Below are positions 11,177 to 25,200 of a DNA stretch of 64,000 bases, piece by piece. The stretch comes from Salticus scenicus (Eukaryota > Arthropoda > Arachnida > Araneae > Salticidae). The DNA lies in assembly GCA_963930645.1 (NCBI GenBank), contig OZ005648.1, forward strand, positions 270,517,830 through 270,581,829. The letters are read 5' to 3'. The notes under the pieces are model-generated. The model was not told the origin of the DNA, did not search any database, and saw only the letters and a program-made list of their open reading frames with translations. Every line of letters starts with the position of its first letter. Within the stretch, counting starts at the first letter, position 1. The translations under genes were made by a program, and so were the position numbers.

Positions 11177-11254
11177 GCAACCAGCGCTCGTGCTACCACA
11201 TGAAGTTACCCAGACGGGAGCTAGACAAACTAACGTTTATTTACATATGTACAG
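11177..11254 (-). repeat. copia 5' LTR remnant and primer-binding site
   Basis: 11200-11254 repeats the last 55 bases of the 3' LTR (with small changes) and is cut off by the P-like element at 11255. Just inside, after two bases, the minus strand reads TGGTAGCACGAGCG, whose first eight bases fit the 3' end of initiator Met tRNA (TGCTACCA), the usual primer type of copia elements. Confidence 0.7.
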
Positions 11255-11600
11255 CACGGAGTAATATTAATAGGAGTTGAAGGTCCAATGGGAGAAATCT
11301 ACGAAACTGTGATGTAAATTTTTGGTAAATATTGAGGGCGCCACTTGTCATTACTCCCTATCTCGGCGCGGATATAATGTTGTTTTTGTAAGTTCTTAAA
11401 ACTGCATAATTCAGATGTTTCAAATAAATGCTTCGTTCCTAGTTGTAAAACAGGCTATGATAGTGATAAGAAAAGAAAAAAAAAGCCCCAGGAGAGAAAT
11501 AATCAATAATAATAATTTCAGCACATCTAGTATAGCTCGTAAAAGAGAAAAATGAAAAAACTTAAAGATAACTTCAAACACAAACTAAAACAACCTGACT
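11255..11600 (+). mobile_element. P-like element fragment (5' end and THAP start)
   Basis: Begins CACGGAGTAATATTAATAGG and is nearly identical to 54521-54650; after a 58-base gap it matches again to about 11425 (CATAATTCAGATGTTTCAAA). Then KCFVPSCKTGYDSDKK is readable (about 11426-11473), the start of a THAP zinc finger, before the frame is lost. It sits in the copia LTR; the bases just before it (ATGTACAG) would be one target copy, but the right end was not found. Confidence 0.6.
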
Positions 11601-11884
11601 GCATCTTTTAGCACAAAGTTTAAAACTAGAAGAAAAATAGAGAAAAAATACAAAATGAAAAAATTACACAAAACTGGGAAAATATGGAAAGATTGCAAAC
11701 TGTAGGTTCTGAAGGGGAAAAAAAAATGTTTGGCAATTAGAAATGCAATATGATTGCTTTATACTAGTGCACATCTGATTTTGTTAGTTTAATCATTCTT
11801 TAGCCAAGCTATCAATTAACTGTACAACAAAAAGTACAAGTATAACCATATTTTTCTTCATATATACAATTTTTTAAAATTTAC

Positions 11885-11971
11885 CTCTGATATTGATTGA
11901 ATTATTTCTTTGTTATTTTGAGTTTCAATGCACATCATTTCATATTTTGCAAAATCAATTGGTCCTTCAGC
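11885..11971 (-). CDS. CFAP184: CFAP184 exon 6
   Basis: Twenty-nine codons, phase 0, acceptor TTACAG, donor GTAAAT. It contains the segment used for identification (AEGPIDFAKYEMMCIETQN). The next intron downstream holds the P-like fragment and the nested copia element. Confidence 0.7.
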
Positions 11972-14900
11972 CTGTAAGGAAATTTATGGTGGGCATTAAT
12001 ATTCAATAATAAATTACACTTTCTATTAAAAAAGAAAGAATTTTTTTTTCCTTTTAAACATTTTTATTAGATATTTCTACACAAATAAGTACACACGCAG
12101 CCTTTAAAATAGAGAAAGAAAAAATTCAAGATAATTTATTTTTTCTAACCCTGCAGTATCGTCCAGTTAGCCTTCTCTCAATTTTGTATAAAATTTTGAT
12201 GAAAGTTCTGACAAATCGCTTACAGAAACAATTAGATGCAGTCCAACCTAAAGAACAAGCAGGATTTCGAAGTGATTTTAGTACCATTGACCATAGTCAT
12301 ACAATTGGAGAAATTATTGAAAGAAGTAACGAATACGAATTCCCTCTCTGTGTAGATTTGTGGACTATGAAAAAGTTTTTGATTCTGTATCATCACTAGC
12401 AGTTATGGATGCATTAAGAAATACTAATATTGCTGCAAGATATATTCACCTTATTAGAAACATTTATAAAGAACGAATTTAAATTCCACAAAACAAGTAA
12501 TGCATTCAAAATTAGAAAGGATGTAAGACGTAGAAAAGATGTTAGGTGGACACAATTCCACCTAAACTCTTCAAGGCAGTACTTCAAGAAGTCTTTAAAA
12601 AACTAAATTGGGAAGAGAAAGACATACAAATTAATGGAGATGAGTTTATCGTTTGAGATTTCTTGATGATGTTGTACTGCTTGCTTCCTCATTTGAGGAT
12701 TTGCAAGAAATGCTTCAGGAATTAAACAAAGAAAGTAGCTCATTGGATTGAAAATGAACCTCAGTAAGACAAAAATTATGGTCAATTTCTTTGTTTTTCC
12801 ACTGAAGATCACTGTTGATATGGATGAATTAGAAACGGTATGCAGTAATACTTATCTGGGACAAGTCCTTATGATGAATGGAAAGATCATGGAAGAAATT
12901 AACAAGCGAGTTAAACTAACTTGCATGGAGAGCATTCAGAAGAAATAGCGCTATATGCGAAAGCGACCTCCCAATTTGTTTGAAAAGAAAAGACTTTGAT
13001 CAATGCATTTTGCCTGTTTTAACTTATGCTTCAGACTCTTGGAAATTAACGTGTAAAGTAAAACTACACAAAAACTTCAAACAACCCAGAGAAGCATAGA
13101 CAGATGCGTGTTAAGATTCACCCGAAGAGACAGAAAGAAGTTGATTGGTTGGTGTTTAATGGCGCAAGGTCCATAGTAAGACATGCTGCGCCGTAATCAG
13201 AAACCGAAACGCTTGGATAGGAAGCAAACCGAAGTTACTGATGTTATTTCTAGAGTTAAGTTGTTAAAATGGAGCTGGGCTTGCCAGAAGAAATGATGAT
13301 AGATGGACCACCAAAGTCCTATTTTGGATACTGAGAGATAAAAAAAAAGACCGAGGAAGAGACCACTGTGTCGTTGGAAAGAGGAAATAGTGAAGTTTAG
13401 AAGAGCAGAATGGAGAAGAATTGCAGAAAAAGGGCCGATTGGAATCACCTAGGAGCGGTCTTCATCCTGCAGTGGATTGATGAAGGCTAAAATTGATGAT
13501 GATTATGATATATATACATATATATATATATATAAAAGTTCTGCTCTTGAATGCATTATTATTTTTTTTTTCTTTCCCTAGATAATAGTGTAAAATAGAC
13601 TAATAAAATTTATTTACTAAATTCTTCTTCTTCTCCAGAGCTAAATTTAAATTATATCTCCTTTCAATTGAATGCAATTGACATTCTTCTAATGTTTTAG
13701 AAACAGCTTCTTCTCGAGTTAGCAGTTCTTTAACTTCCTAGAAAGAGAAAATGGAAATGAACAGACTTGGAGATAATACATTATATGCGCATGACAAAAT
13801 ACACATTCAACGTAACAAAACAATAATTAATAGCATTCATAACTTTTACATACTTTTGCTGTAAAACTTTCTCCAGTTTCACTATGTACAGAGCTTAAGG
13901 CAACTTTTTCTGTTGTTTCTTTGAATAAAGATTTCAGTTCATTCAATGATTCTTTTTTAAGTCTTATTTCTTCCTCTAATGTTCTTGCCAAAGCCAATTT
14001 CTTATTTGAAGCATTGTGGTATTCATCTTCTGCACTGTTAATGTTATCTAATAAGATGAATATTTGTATAGAGAATCATTTCTTTATTCTTAAACCTTTC
14101 TATTATACAGTAACATGAAAGAAAATCATGTATGCACTACTGCAATCAAAATATACTTGGATTAATTTTATAAAGCACAATATATATTAAGTTATTGCCC
14201 AGTATTCCTTACATCTTCTTTAAAATTATTTTCTCTGATTACAATTTATGGTTATTTAACATTTAAGTTTATGACTAACTTTATTTAACGAATATTTTCG
14301 AAACAGTCCAATAAAACTGTCAATTGGGCGACAAGTCAAATAATCAAATAATTTGTGTTCAATACTCCACAGAGCAGAAATTTCTCTATTTCAGGAACAA
14401 TGATCTACCGCATGAAGCACAGTCTCTCGGAGATGACCGCTCAGCTCAAAATCTAAACAAAACTGAATTTTTCGAAAGTGACTCATCTCTATCTATAGTC
14501 TCACCAGTAATTTGTAGAACTTTCGCGTTAAAAACCAATGGATCATTCCAGAAAGAGCAAGTTCCAGAACGCGAGGCTCCTACTGAAGTTTAAGCTTCCA
14601 AACTTTGGTAACCGTAAACTACCATTTTTTACCAAATTTGATCATTAAGTCACCAAACTCAACCTTCATGGAAATAAAAAAAACTGCCATCTATTTCCAC
14701 TTTAACTATTATAAATCTGCTTTTTTCACAACAACAACAACTTCGATGCAAAAAAGAGGTCCAATCTATATCTATTGCAACAAAGTTGTTACAAAGGATA
14801 AAACTCCTTTCCTTTTTCAGAACAGTTATTTGAGATACATGTAAAGGTACGAGGAACATAGTATGCATTTTATTGACTTCAATGAAGGTTATAATTTTTA

Positions 14901-15445
14901 AAGAACTTTGACGGCTTCGTACCAAATTTGGAGAAAAATAGTAGTTTAGAGTTGCAAGAATCTGGAAGAACCTTTCGCGTTTGAAACGGGGTTAACTTTT
15001 TTAGTATATCATTTCTTGCCACTAATTTTAGACAAAGAATATAAAAGGTGGCCATTTGCACTCGACTGAATTCTGATCTGTGCAGATTCTGTGTGCTGAA
15101 TAACGTTCCTGACCAAACTATATTTTTGCTTTGTGATGTATATAATGTGGTGTTATCACGTGGTTCGAGCAATAGTTTTATTAGTTTATTTCGGGAATAT
15201 TTATGAATAGCATGGAATCTACCTGCTTACTTAGAAACTACTTACACGAAAATGTCATTGCATTCATATCAATTTGTTATACAATATCTACCAATAAGAA
15301 TTTGGTCACTTTCGAATTTAGACGTTTTGTCAAATATCTAGAAAAGTTCTGCGGGAATTATCTTGAAACTTTGGTAGAACAAGGAACATGTTTTATACCT
15401 CATACATTTCAGCAAAAGTTGTGTTCTGAAGAGGAAAAGGGGACA

Positions 15446-15476
<31 letters not shown>

Positions 15477-18400
15477 ATCAAAATGTTTTGGATCACCCTG
15501 TAAAAAGTAATGCTTTAAATGCATTTGGGTGTAGCATGTGATTATGAGAATTTTTTTTATTATCTGTATAAAATTTTATGAGGCTACCACATATATTCAT
15601 GGAGATATAACGATTTTATTAAAAATTGGAAAGAAATTTCCACTTTTTTCAACTATAACACGTAGGGTATTACACTCAGCGCAAAGCATACTACATTAGA
15701 CATACTACGCATACTACATTAGACATATTTCGCACACTACATTAGACATAATTCGCATACTACATTAGACACAGCATGCTGCAGTCAGAATGCAAAAATG
15801 TTAAATATTTTGCGAAATCTAAATAATTTTTAATTACACATGCGCTAGCTTTTAAAAATTTTCATTTGCGTAGCCGGAACTATTGAGCAACTTATATGAA
15901 AACCCCAAACAAATACCGTGTAAATTGAAAAAGTTATGAGAGATAGAATGAACAGAATTTCCATTCTTCTCAAAAAAAAAAAAAAAAAAAAAAAAAAGGG
16001 AAGATGATAGGAGGTGTTATCAATATTTACAGCCAGCGAACACAGTATTATCATTGGGTATTGAATGAATCAAAATAAAAATGTGAGTAAAACCCCTTAT
16101 AGTTTAGATTTATTTTGGGAGAACTGAAATTCTGTTCATTCTATCTCTCGTAACTTTTTGAATTTACACATTTTTTTATCAATACTTTTGACTATTAAAT
16201 TAATATTTTTAAAAGCTAGCGCATGTGTCGTTAAAAGTTATTTAATAAAAATGTTCATATTTCAAGAGATATTTAAATTTTTTGCATTCTGATTGCAGTA
16301 TGCTGTGTCCAATGCAGTATGCCAAATTTTCTAAAAATGTCTTTGTATCGGGTCTAACACCGAACGTATTATAATTAAAATTTTGGAGTGACTCTACTCG
16401 ACTTTCCGAACATTAAGTAATTGACTGTTGTAAAAATAAATTAAAATACGAAAAGTCCTTAAATAAATAAAAGAGAAAATTATAATAGGGTATATGAGTA
16501 TTTTTCTCTGTATAGTATGTCAATTAACGCTATTGCTCTTCAAATAATTTGAGCTGATAGATCATAATGATAAAGAAATTTTCGTTGTGTCCCTGTAAAA
16601 ATCTATAAATGCTACAATCACTAAAATCTATACAGTTCGTGAGACGGTGACCTATAAAAATTACATAAATTTTCAGCTCAATCACATGAGGCGTTTAAAC
16701 GCTATCGCATTTTAAATAATTTGAGCCCATAAGCCACAATGATAAAGATTTTTTTTTTTTGAGTCTTTGTAAAAAGATTATAAAAGCTAGATTTTCCAAA
16801 ATTAATTCTTTGACAGTTTTTTTTTTTTTTTTTTTTTACTGCCAAATTGTTGATCGCAAAGCTATCAATAATGTCACATTCAGCTAAATAGCATTTTCTT
16901 TCTTCTCTCTCTCTCTCTCTCTCTCTTTTTTCGTCAATAACTTCTAAAATTTCATTAAAAACTAAATACAAAGTTTGGTTAAATTTCAGTCATTGGTTCG
17001 TGAGATATAGTGTCCACAAAATTTGTGATACACAGACATAGACAAACAGATATGTTCTTAAAACAATCAAATCGTGTTCCGGACATCTTAAAACGTGTAT
17101 ATCTGTCGAATACTGGAGATCTAAAATTTTCACAAATCCAATATTTTCTTCTTATATATACAGAAGAAAGTTAAAACTTCCAAAGAAATTAATTCGATTC
17201 ATAATACGTAGCTTTCAACTTTTACGCTTTTTACTACCAGTAATTTTTAATAGTAAACTTCTATAAATTTACATAGTCATTCTCACAGATAAAATAAGAT
17301 AAAAAAATTTTTTCAATTAAAGTGGTATTAAAAAAAAAAAAAAAAAGCGTAAAAGTAAAGGTTGCAGCTATGATAATACTGAATTCAGTACTCACAGGCA
17401 ATCAGCACTTCAGATGTTTATTAAAGATTTTTTTTTTTTTTTTTTTTTTTGTAATTAAATGTTTACGCTTTTGAATATAAATCATGTAATTCTTCTAACT
17501 TTTTTTTTTTTTTTTTTCTGTGATAAATGTTTTATTTCGAAATTTCTTTTTTACTTTCTCTTACCCATAGGGTCGAGAAAGTACTGTTTTAGGGTCAAAT
17601 TTTCGAACGTGAGTTTTTGCTATATTTGCATTTTCTGAGGTCCCCTGAATACGAAAATCATATTTTTAAAGAATGGTCTGTGTGCCTGTCTGTGTGGATG
17701 GATGGATGGATGTCTGTGTGTCTATTATCAGCATATCTCAAGAACAAATAGTAACAGAAATTCCAAACTCGGTATTCTTAATGTGTATCATATAGGGAAG
17801 GGATGCTACAATAAGTTTTTCGTTGAGATGAAGCAAATGATTCGTGTACAGGGACACTCAAAAGTATTCAAATACATTACGTCTATGGGGGAAATTGCAG
17901 GTAAGTAGAGTTTAACATCTATAGACTGCACTAAATCAAATGAAACGAATATATATTTTTGTAATAGAGATAGTCAACTGGGAAAAAAGTTTCGTGTGTG
18001 TAGGATCCCCGCCTCCCCCCCTGGGGGGGGAAGTCCCCCCTGGAGGGGAGTAAATTTTCATGATGGGTATCTTTCAAAAGAGCTCGCCAATACCTTTAAA
18101 ACGAATGGTTGAACCATCGATCTGTGATAATTTAAAATAAAGTTATCGATTTTTTTCATTTTTAACCCCCCCCCCCCAAAAAAAAAAAAAAAAAAAAAGA
18201 GAATAAATTCAACTTTATATATATATATATATATTTAGTGTTATACTACTTCTCTAATATGGAAATCGTCTGCATTATCATAAAAGGTAATTTTTTTAAA
18301 TAATAATTTTAATAAATTATTTTTAAAAAACAGAATTACTTTTTAATAACCGAATTAAATTCTATATAAATGTAGGTGCATTAATGAAACGGAGGGTTGA

Positions 18401-19238
18401 GGGGGGCGGTAGCCCCCTCACACAGAACTAATTATCATATAAAACTCTTCCGAAGTCTAATTTGAATTGTTTAACATAGGTTTACATAACAGTACTCGTT
18501 ATCTTACCTCTTAATCTGCAACCTGTATTTATAGTATTAAATTTCAGGATAAGAGAAAGTCGTGTGAGTGACACACCAAATTATTATTTTTATTCTAAGT
18601 TCTACAAGGAAACAACAAATTAACGAAACCCTAAAAAAATAATAAATAAAAATCTGGGGTGTCTCCACTAGACTTTCCGAGCATTAAGTGATTAACGGTT
18701 GTATAAATAAATTAAAGTAAGAGAAGTCGTTAAACAAACAAAAGAGAAATTTATAATAGGTTGTTTGAGTATTTTTTTTCATATAGTATATTCTTTAATT
18801 TAACGCTATTGCATTTCAAATGAATTGAGCCCATAGTTCATAAATATAATGAATTTTTAGTCGTGTCCGTGTAAGTGCCTAGATTCATCAAAATGCACAC
18901 AGTTTGTGCGACGGTGAATTATAACATGTATATAATTTTAAAGCTCAATCGAATTAGAAATTTAGACGCTATCGCATTTTAAATAATTTCAGCCCATAGG
19001 TCAATGAATTTTTCATAGGTAATGAATTTTGCACTGCGTCCCTTAAAAAAAAAAAAGAAAAAAAGAAAAAAAAAGAAAACTGTTAGTGCTAGAATCACCA
19101 AAATCTATACAGTTATTGCGATGATAACCTATAACATGTTAATTTTTCAACTCAATCGAATATGGCGTTGAGACGCTGCAGTACTTTAAAAAAATGAGCC
19201 CATAAGCCATAACAATGAAGAATGTTTCTTCGTGTCGC

Positions 19239-19271
<33 letters not shown>

Positions 19272-22200
19272 ATAAGTGCTAGATTCACCAAAATCAATAA
19301 GGTTCGTGCTACGGTAACGTAATATATACGTACTAAATTTCAGTTGATCTGAACAAAGCGTTCAGAAGCTATCGTGTTCACACACATACATACATACATC
19401 ACCATAAAAATAGCAAAAATAATCTCAAGAAACCTTAAAACGTGTAGAAACACCCAAATCTCATATTCGGTTTTTTGTCATGATTGCAATACCTTCCTTA
19501 CATAGTATGTTCGGAAAGTAAAAATAATAAAATAAAACTATTACATAAAATGTTATTAATATAGAGTTAAATAATAAAAAAAATATTTTTTTTATTAAAA
19601 ATTAGATTGTAATATATTTTATTTATTTATTTTTATTTTTTTTTTATTTAGTTTTGATTCAGCTTGGTATCATGTGAAAAATTAATCAATAAACTAGCAG
19701 GCTTTGCCCGCTTCGCTGGCCACTAAATTTAAAGGGAACTCTTTTCTATATAGCTTTATAAAAATAAAATAAAATAAATTACTGAAATTGTTCAAAAGTT
19801 CGCTCCAGGTCCCTGCTGCATTCGGCAGCGATTTGGTCATCCACTGCAACTCGGTCGCTTGTCCCTATTACCTGCGACAATAGTTTACCAATGAGCTTCC
19901 ATTTAGGTGCTTATTATATAACAGTTTCGAAATAGATAGTATCGAAAAAATTGGAGTTTGCCTTTTATATTTGAATCCCAGTTACATGTGGACAACACTA
20001 TACGTGTTGTTCACATGTAACTCGGACTGGACTCAAATGTAACTGGGTTTAGACAACATAATATTTGCTTTTACGTTATTTCATATGTTTATTTTGTTTA
20101 TCCAATCAATCATTAAATGACAGCAATTTCACGCCAAATATTACAATATGCTGTGACCGGCTACGTCTGTCGCATGAGACAATTAATTTTTTGTGTTTAT
20201 ATATAATTCATGGGTTGTAAACCTGATAGTTACAGCCTTAATATAGTTCTCTTTGGCGGCTTTTGAATTTTTGTCACCATTTTAGACTTCATCCATTGTA
20301 ACAATAAGACTTAATACCTTGTAACAATATGCTATGAGCGCTATTTCTGCCATATTTTAGACAACTAATCTTTTTATGGTTATATATATTTTCCATTAAA
20401 CATATTTTTATTTATTTATTTAAATATTAATTTGAATTTTTCAAATATTTCTGTTCGACAGCGTGCAAGTGCAGTAACACACAGAGGCTCATTTATTTGT
20501 ATGATAAATTAGCATAATGGTTATTATATAAAAAAATAAATAAATAGGTAAACATTATCGTGTTCCACAACTTTATTATGTTGCTCCACTGGCGGCTTTT
20601 GAATTTTTGTCGCAATATTAGCGATGGATTTTTTTTTTGTATGAAAAGGGGAGGACTATTTTGCTAATAATTTTACCAGACTCTCTTTTGTTTATACATA
20701 AGAATCCTTTATATTCTGCTTATATTTTTAATGGTTTTTAGGTTTAAAATAGTGCTTGTTGAAATAAATTTCCTATCTTTAAAACTGCATTTGTTCTGTA
20801 AATTTTGTGTAAAAATAAATCATTTATGTTTTTATATATTCGATGCGCTACTTAGATTAAAATGGCTGTTGCTATATTAAATTTCTTGTCGAAAAACGTT
20901 CGGTGTACTTCAACACCAAAATTTAAAAAATCGCCCAGCAGGATCTGTTAATGAAACTGATAAAATAAAAATATGGTTCATAGAGTTTAAATAATCTATT
21001 TAAAAAAACTTTTAAAACCCAAATTATTAATGTATCGTATCACATACATAGATATAGTAATAATATATAGATTGATCATTGGGGAGAAAAAAGTGATTCC
21101 TTTTCACTCGGGAAAAGACGGCGATTCTACCAAAATATGGCAGTCTTTCCCCGAGTGAATACACACGGGAATACACACGAATGTTTTAGTAAATAAAATT
21201 CATGAATAATTTATTTACTAAAGGTGAATGAAAAGCTCCAGATATAGTTTCAAATTCATTCTTCTTTTTTTTCTTTTTTCCTTCAATACCACTTAATGGC
21301 TGATTCCAAAGCTTTTTTTTCGGCATCAAAAATCTTTGCACGATAATATGGGGATGATAGATCTATATATATTATTATATCTATGATCACATAATTCTTT
21401 TCGAAGATAGAATAAAACTTAATTTGAAAAAAAAAAATAATAATAATAACTTTTGTTTATTAACCAAAATAATTGATGAAATTTGAAATGCAAGTTGGTC
21501 TTGTGGGGTACAGGCTGTATATTATATTTTTGTGTTCGTGAGAGAAAATTTAAAAGAATTTGAAAACTGCAATTTTTAATCCCACTTAAAAATCATGTGA
21601 CTTAATGTGAAGCAGATTTTTCATTTTTTTTCTCCTAACGGTTTCCATACAATCTTCTGCTGTTGCCACCTAAAATTCATACTTTAGTTAATTTTAAAAA
21701 ATCTAATTGTCCGATTGATAAGCTGTTTAATGCATCGGATTTCCAAAAATTTTCCCTTTCATTTGCTATCTTATTTGTAACGATGCGACTGATATTTCTA
21801 ATTTATTTTCTTATCTTTCTGATTTATTTTCCTCATTTTAAATAAATGTACGTTATTTATTTATTTATTTATTTATTTATTTTAATTATTATTATTTTGT
21901 CGAAAAAAAAATTGGCAACAATTAAATTATGGATAAAATTTTAAAATTTAAATGACTTATTATTTTCACATTTTAATTAATTAAGAAAAAACTAATCATC
22001 CGATTGATAAGCTGTTTAATGCATCGGATTTACAAAAATTTTCCCTTTCATTTGCTATCTTATTTGTAACGATGCGACTGATATTTCTAATTTATTTTCT
22101 AATCTTTCTTATTTATTTTCCTCATTTTAAATAAATGTACGTTTTTTTTTAAAATTATTATTATTTTGTTGAAAAAAAAATGGCAACAATTAAATTATGG

Positions 22201-25200
22201 ATAAAATGTTAAAATTTAAATGGCTTTTTTATCAGAAATTAGAAGGTTATTATTTTCACATTTTAATTAATTAAGAAAAAACTAATCAAAATTTCGAAAA
22301 TCTGACTTCGATGTGCACAATGATTCTTCGGGGGGCACCTTTGTGTTAAATCTCGTGACTGTCCGAGCTACCGTTTTCGAGATCAGTGAAATATACACAT
22401 ATTGCTCACTTAATAGTATAAGATAAATTTAGAGATTGTAGTTGTTAGTTATAAAAGGTGAACGATTTTGCAAGAAGTTAACCTCTGTCCTCAACCACGT
22501 AATAATAAATCACTGGTACCTTTCCGCTCTCTCTCTAAAAATAGAAAATTAGTCAGAAGGCTAGCTAGCCCTCAGTGTAGATGCGAAGGCGCATGCACTT
22601 TTTGAAACTGTTTATCATTTTCCTTTCCCCCTATATATTGTAGCTTGCTTATGAAAATTCTATATGACTTTAAGAAATTTGTTTTTGTTATTTTTTCAAT
22701 TTTATTTTGCACTTGTTTATACTATAAATATTGACTCTTTTCAGTGTTAAATTTCTGTCTAATTTTGTTATATATATAAGAATAAATTTTCAATTTAACT
22801 AAACATTAAATCTTTACATTAATATTGTTAGTTTGTTTCACATATGTAGGAAAAGAATTGAACTGAAACAGCTATGATTTATAATTTGCATAACCTTAAA
22901 AATAAGTTATATTTTAAATGGGGAGTTTTAAGCTATGAGACACATAACAAATGTAAACTAACCTAATAATTTTCTGAGAGTTTCTTCGTTGGCTTCTTCT
23001 AAATGATCCAGTTTTGAAAGACAATCCTAGAAATACTCTTATTTTAAATCAAAATAGAAAAAAGTAGCAAACATTGAAACAGATTACCTTTTTTGATAAC
23101 AAGTTTCAAAATAATACACATTAAAAAGTCGGTTCAAAAATAGCTTCAATTTGAAAATTTTTATAATAAATATTTTAATAACTTTTCAAATAATCAAGAT
23201 TTCAACTGTCAAATGAATGCACACAAACTGAAATTGCCCCTTTAAATTATAAAAGAATAAACATTTTCTGGAATTACATTATTTATTGTACACAACAACA
23301 TTTTTACTGATATAAAAATCTGGAGTGACTCCACTCGACTTTCCGAACATTGAGTAATTAACGGTTTTGTAGATAAAGTAAAGAAAGAGGAGGAGTTAAA
23401 TAAAAAACAAAAGAGAGAAAATCATAATAGAGTGTTTGAGTATTTTTCTCCATATAATACGCGATGTTTTATTTAACAATACTGAACTTTGAGTCCGTAG
23501 ATCATAAGGATAAAGAATTCTTCGTTGTATCTTCGTAAGAATTCGTAAGAATTCTTCGTTGTAAAAGCCTATAAATGCTAGATTAACCAAAATGCTTGCT
23601 TATATTTAGTGCAACAGTGACTTATAATACTCATATAAATTTTCAGTTCAATTGAGGCGTTTAGACGCTATCGCACTTTTAAAAATTTGGCCCCATAGGC
23701 CATAATGATAAAGAATTTTTCTTTGTGTCCCTGTAAAAAAACTGTAAGTGCTAAACTCACCAAAAATCTATACAGTTCGTGCAACTGTGACCTATAACAT
23801 ATGTACAAATTTTTTGCTCAGTTTAATAAGGCGTTTAGACGCTATCACACTTATAAAAGTTTGGCCCCATAGGCCGTAATGATAAAGAATTTTTCTTGGT
23901 GTCCCCGTAAAAAAACTACAAGTGCTAGATTCACTAAAATCAATAGGCTTCGTGCTACGGTGACTTACAATATGCGTACCAACTTTCAGCTCATTCGAGC
24001 AAAACGTTTAGATGTTAGCGTGTTCACTCACACACATACACACACACATACAGGGTGATCAGAAAAAAACTACCCGATATATGAGACCATAGCTACCATA
24101 CCGTTCCGAGAAACTGAATAAAAATTTGGTGGAAGGTATTTTGAGGTATGCGCTCAAGAATTATATAAAAAACAACAGTTAAACTCTAACAGTTACGGTT
24201 ACAGTGACAAAATTCGAAAATTTCATATGTCAACACCTACTTTTTTTTATTGAAATGCAATCTCCATAGCAAAAAAACATAAATAGCGTTGGAACGGTAC
24301 CTCTAGCATGAAAGTCACCAACGCAGGCATACTAAGAAAAAAAAGAGAAAACAGCTGTGATGTGCCTACCAGAGCACGACTTACATTTTCTTAATGACGT
24401 CACATTTCACACTGAGTCTTCGGTTCGCGCTAAAGTCTACTGATTCTGCTTCGAAACGAGAAGAATAGACCACGGTATCCTTAATTTCATGTAGGTCTAC
24501 TGAATAAGGGTTTTAATTTCGTTATTAATTGTAAGACACCGTTGTGAGTGACGTCATCACACTAAGTGAAAAATAAGGCATTGTGAAATGCGTGATGTGT
24601 ACAGTCGGTAACAAAAGTGTCCGAACACTAGCAAAAATTTCTATGTAAAAAAAATACATTTCATGCGGTTTTGTTAAACAAGTCCTTGTTGAATCCTATT
24701 CTTAGTGTGTCTAAGAACATGATTTGATAAGGATTTATTTAACAAAACCGTATGAAGAGTACTTTTTTTACATAGGAATTTTTGCTAGTGTTCGGACACT
24801 TTTGTTACCGACTGTATCTTGCTTTCTTGCTCTGTGAACAATATGCCGCTTACTGGGAAACATCATTATCATCATCAAAATCGGTTTTGATTGCCATTTT
24901 ACAATGACTTGTTTTTCACGTACTGTGATGACGTCATCATGACAGCGTCTTACGACTAAACAACGAAATTAAAGCTTTTATTCAGTAGTCTTATACGAAA
25001 TTAAGGATACCTTGGTCTCTTCTTTTCGTTTCGAAGCAGAATCAGTACACTTTAGTCTGAATCAAAGACTCAGTGTGAAATGTGACGTCATTAAAAAAAT
25101 GAAAGTGGTGCTCTGGTAGGCACGTAACAGTCGTTTTTTATCTTTTTTTGTTAGCCTGCTAGCGCTGCTGATTTTCGAGCTAGAGGAGAGGTACCGTTCC

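Larger units (their letters stand above)
1893..11254 (-). mobile_element. Defective Ty1/copia retrotransposon, integrase-less, with nested insertions
   Basis: On the minus strand the order is 5' LTR remnant (11200-11254), primer site (11177-11197), gag, protease, RT, RNase H, purine tract, 3' LTR (1893-2036). Gag to RNase H order marks copia. The segment between protease and RT that should code for integrase is absent. A 3.1 kb TIR element (2702-5788) and a Penelope pair (6928-10049) interrupt it. Without these the element is only about 3.1 kb, against roughly 5 kb for the family. Frameshifts in gag and RT also mark it as dead. Confidence 0.85.

Noticed and set aside
14324..14593. 89-codon open frame
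   Set aside because: Lies in an old repeat related to 52.8-53.4 kb and shows no conserved motif or splice support.
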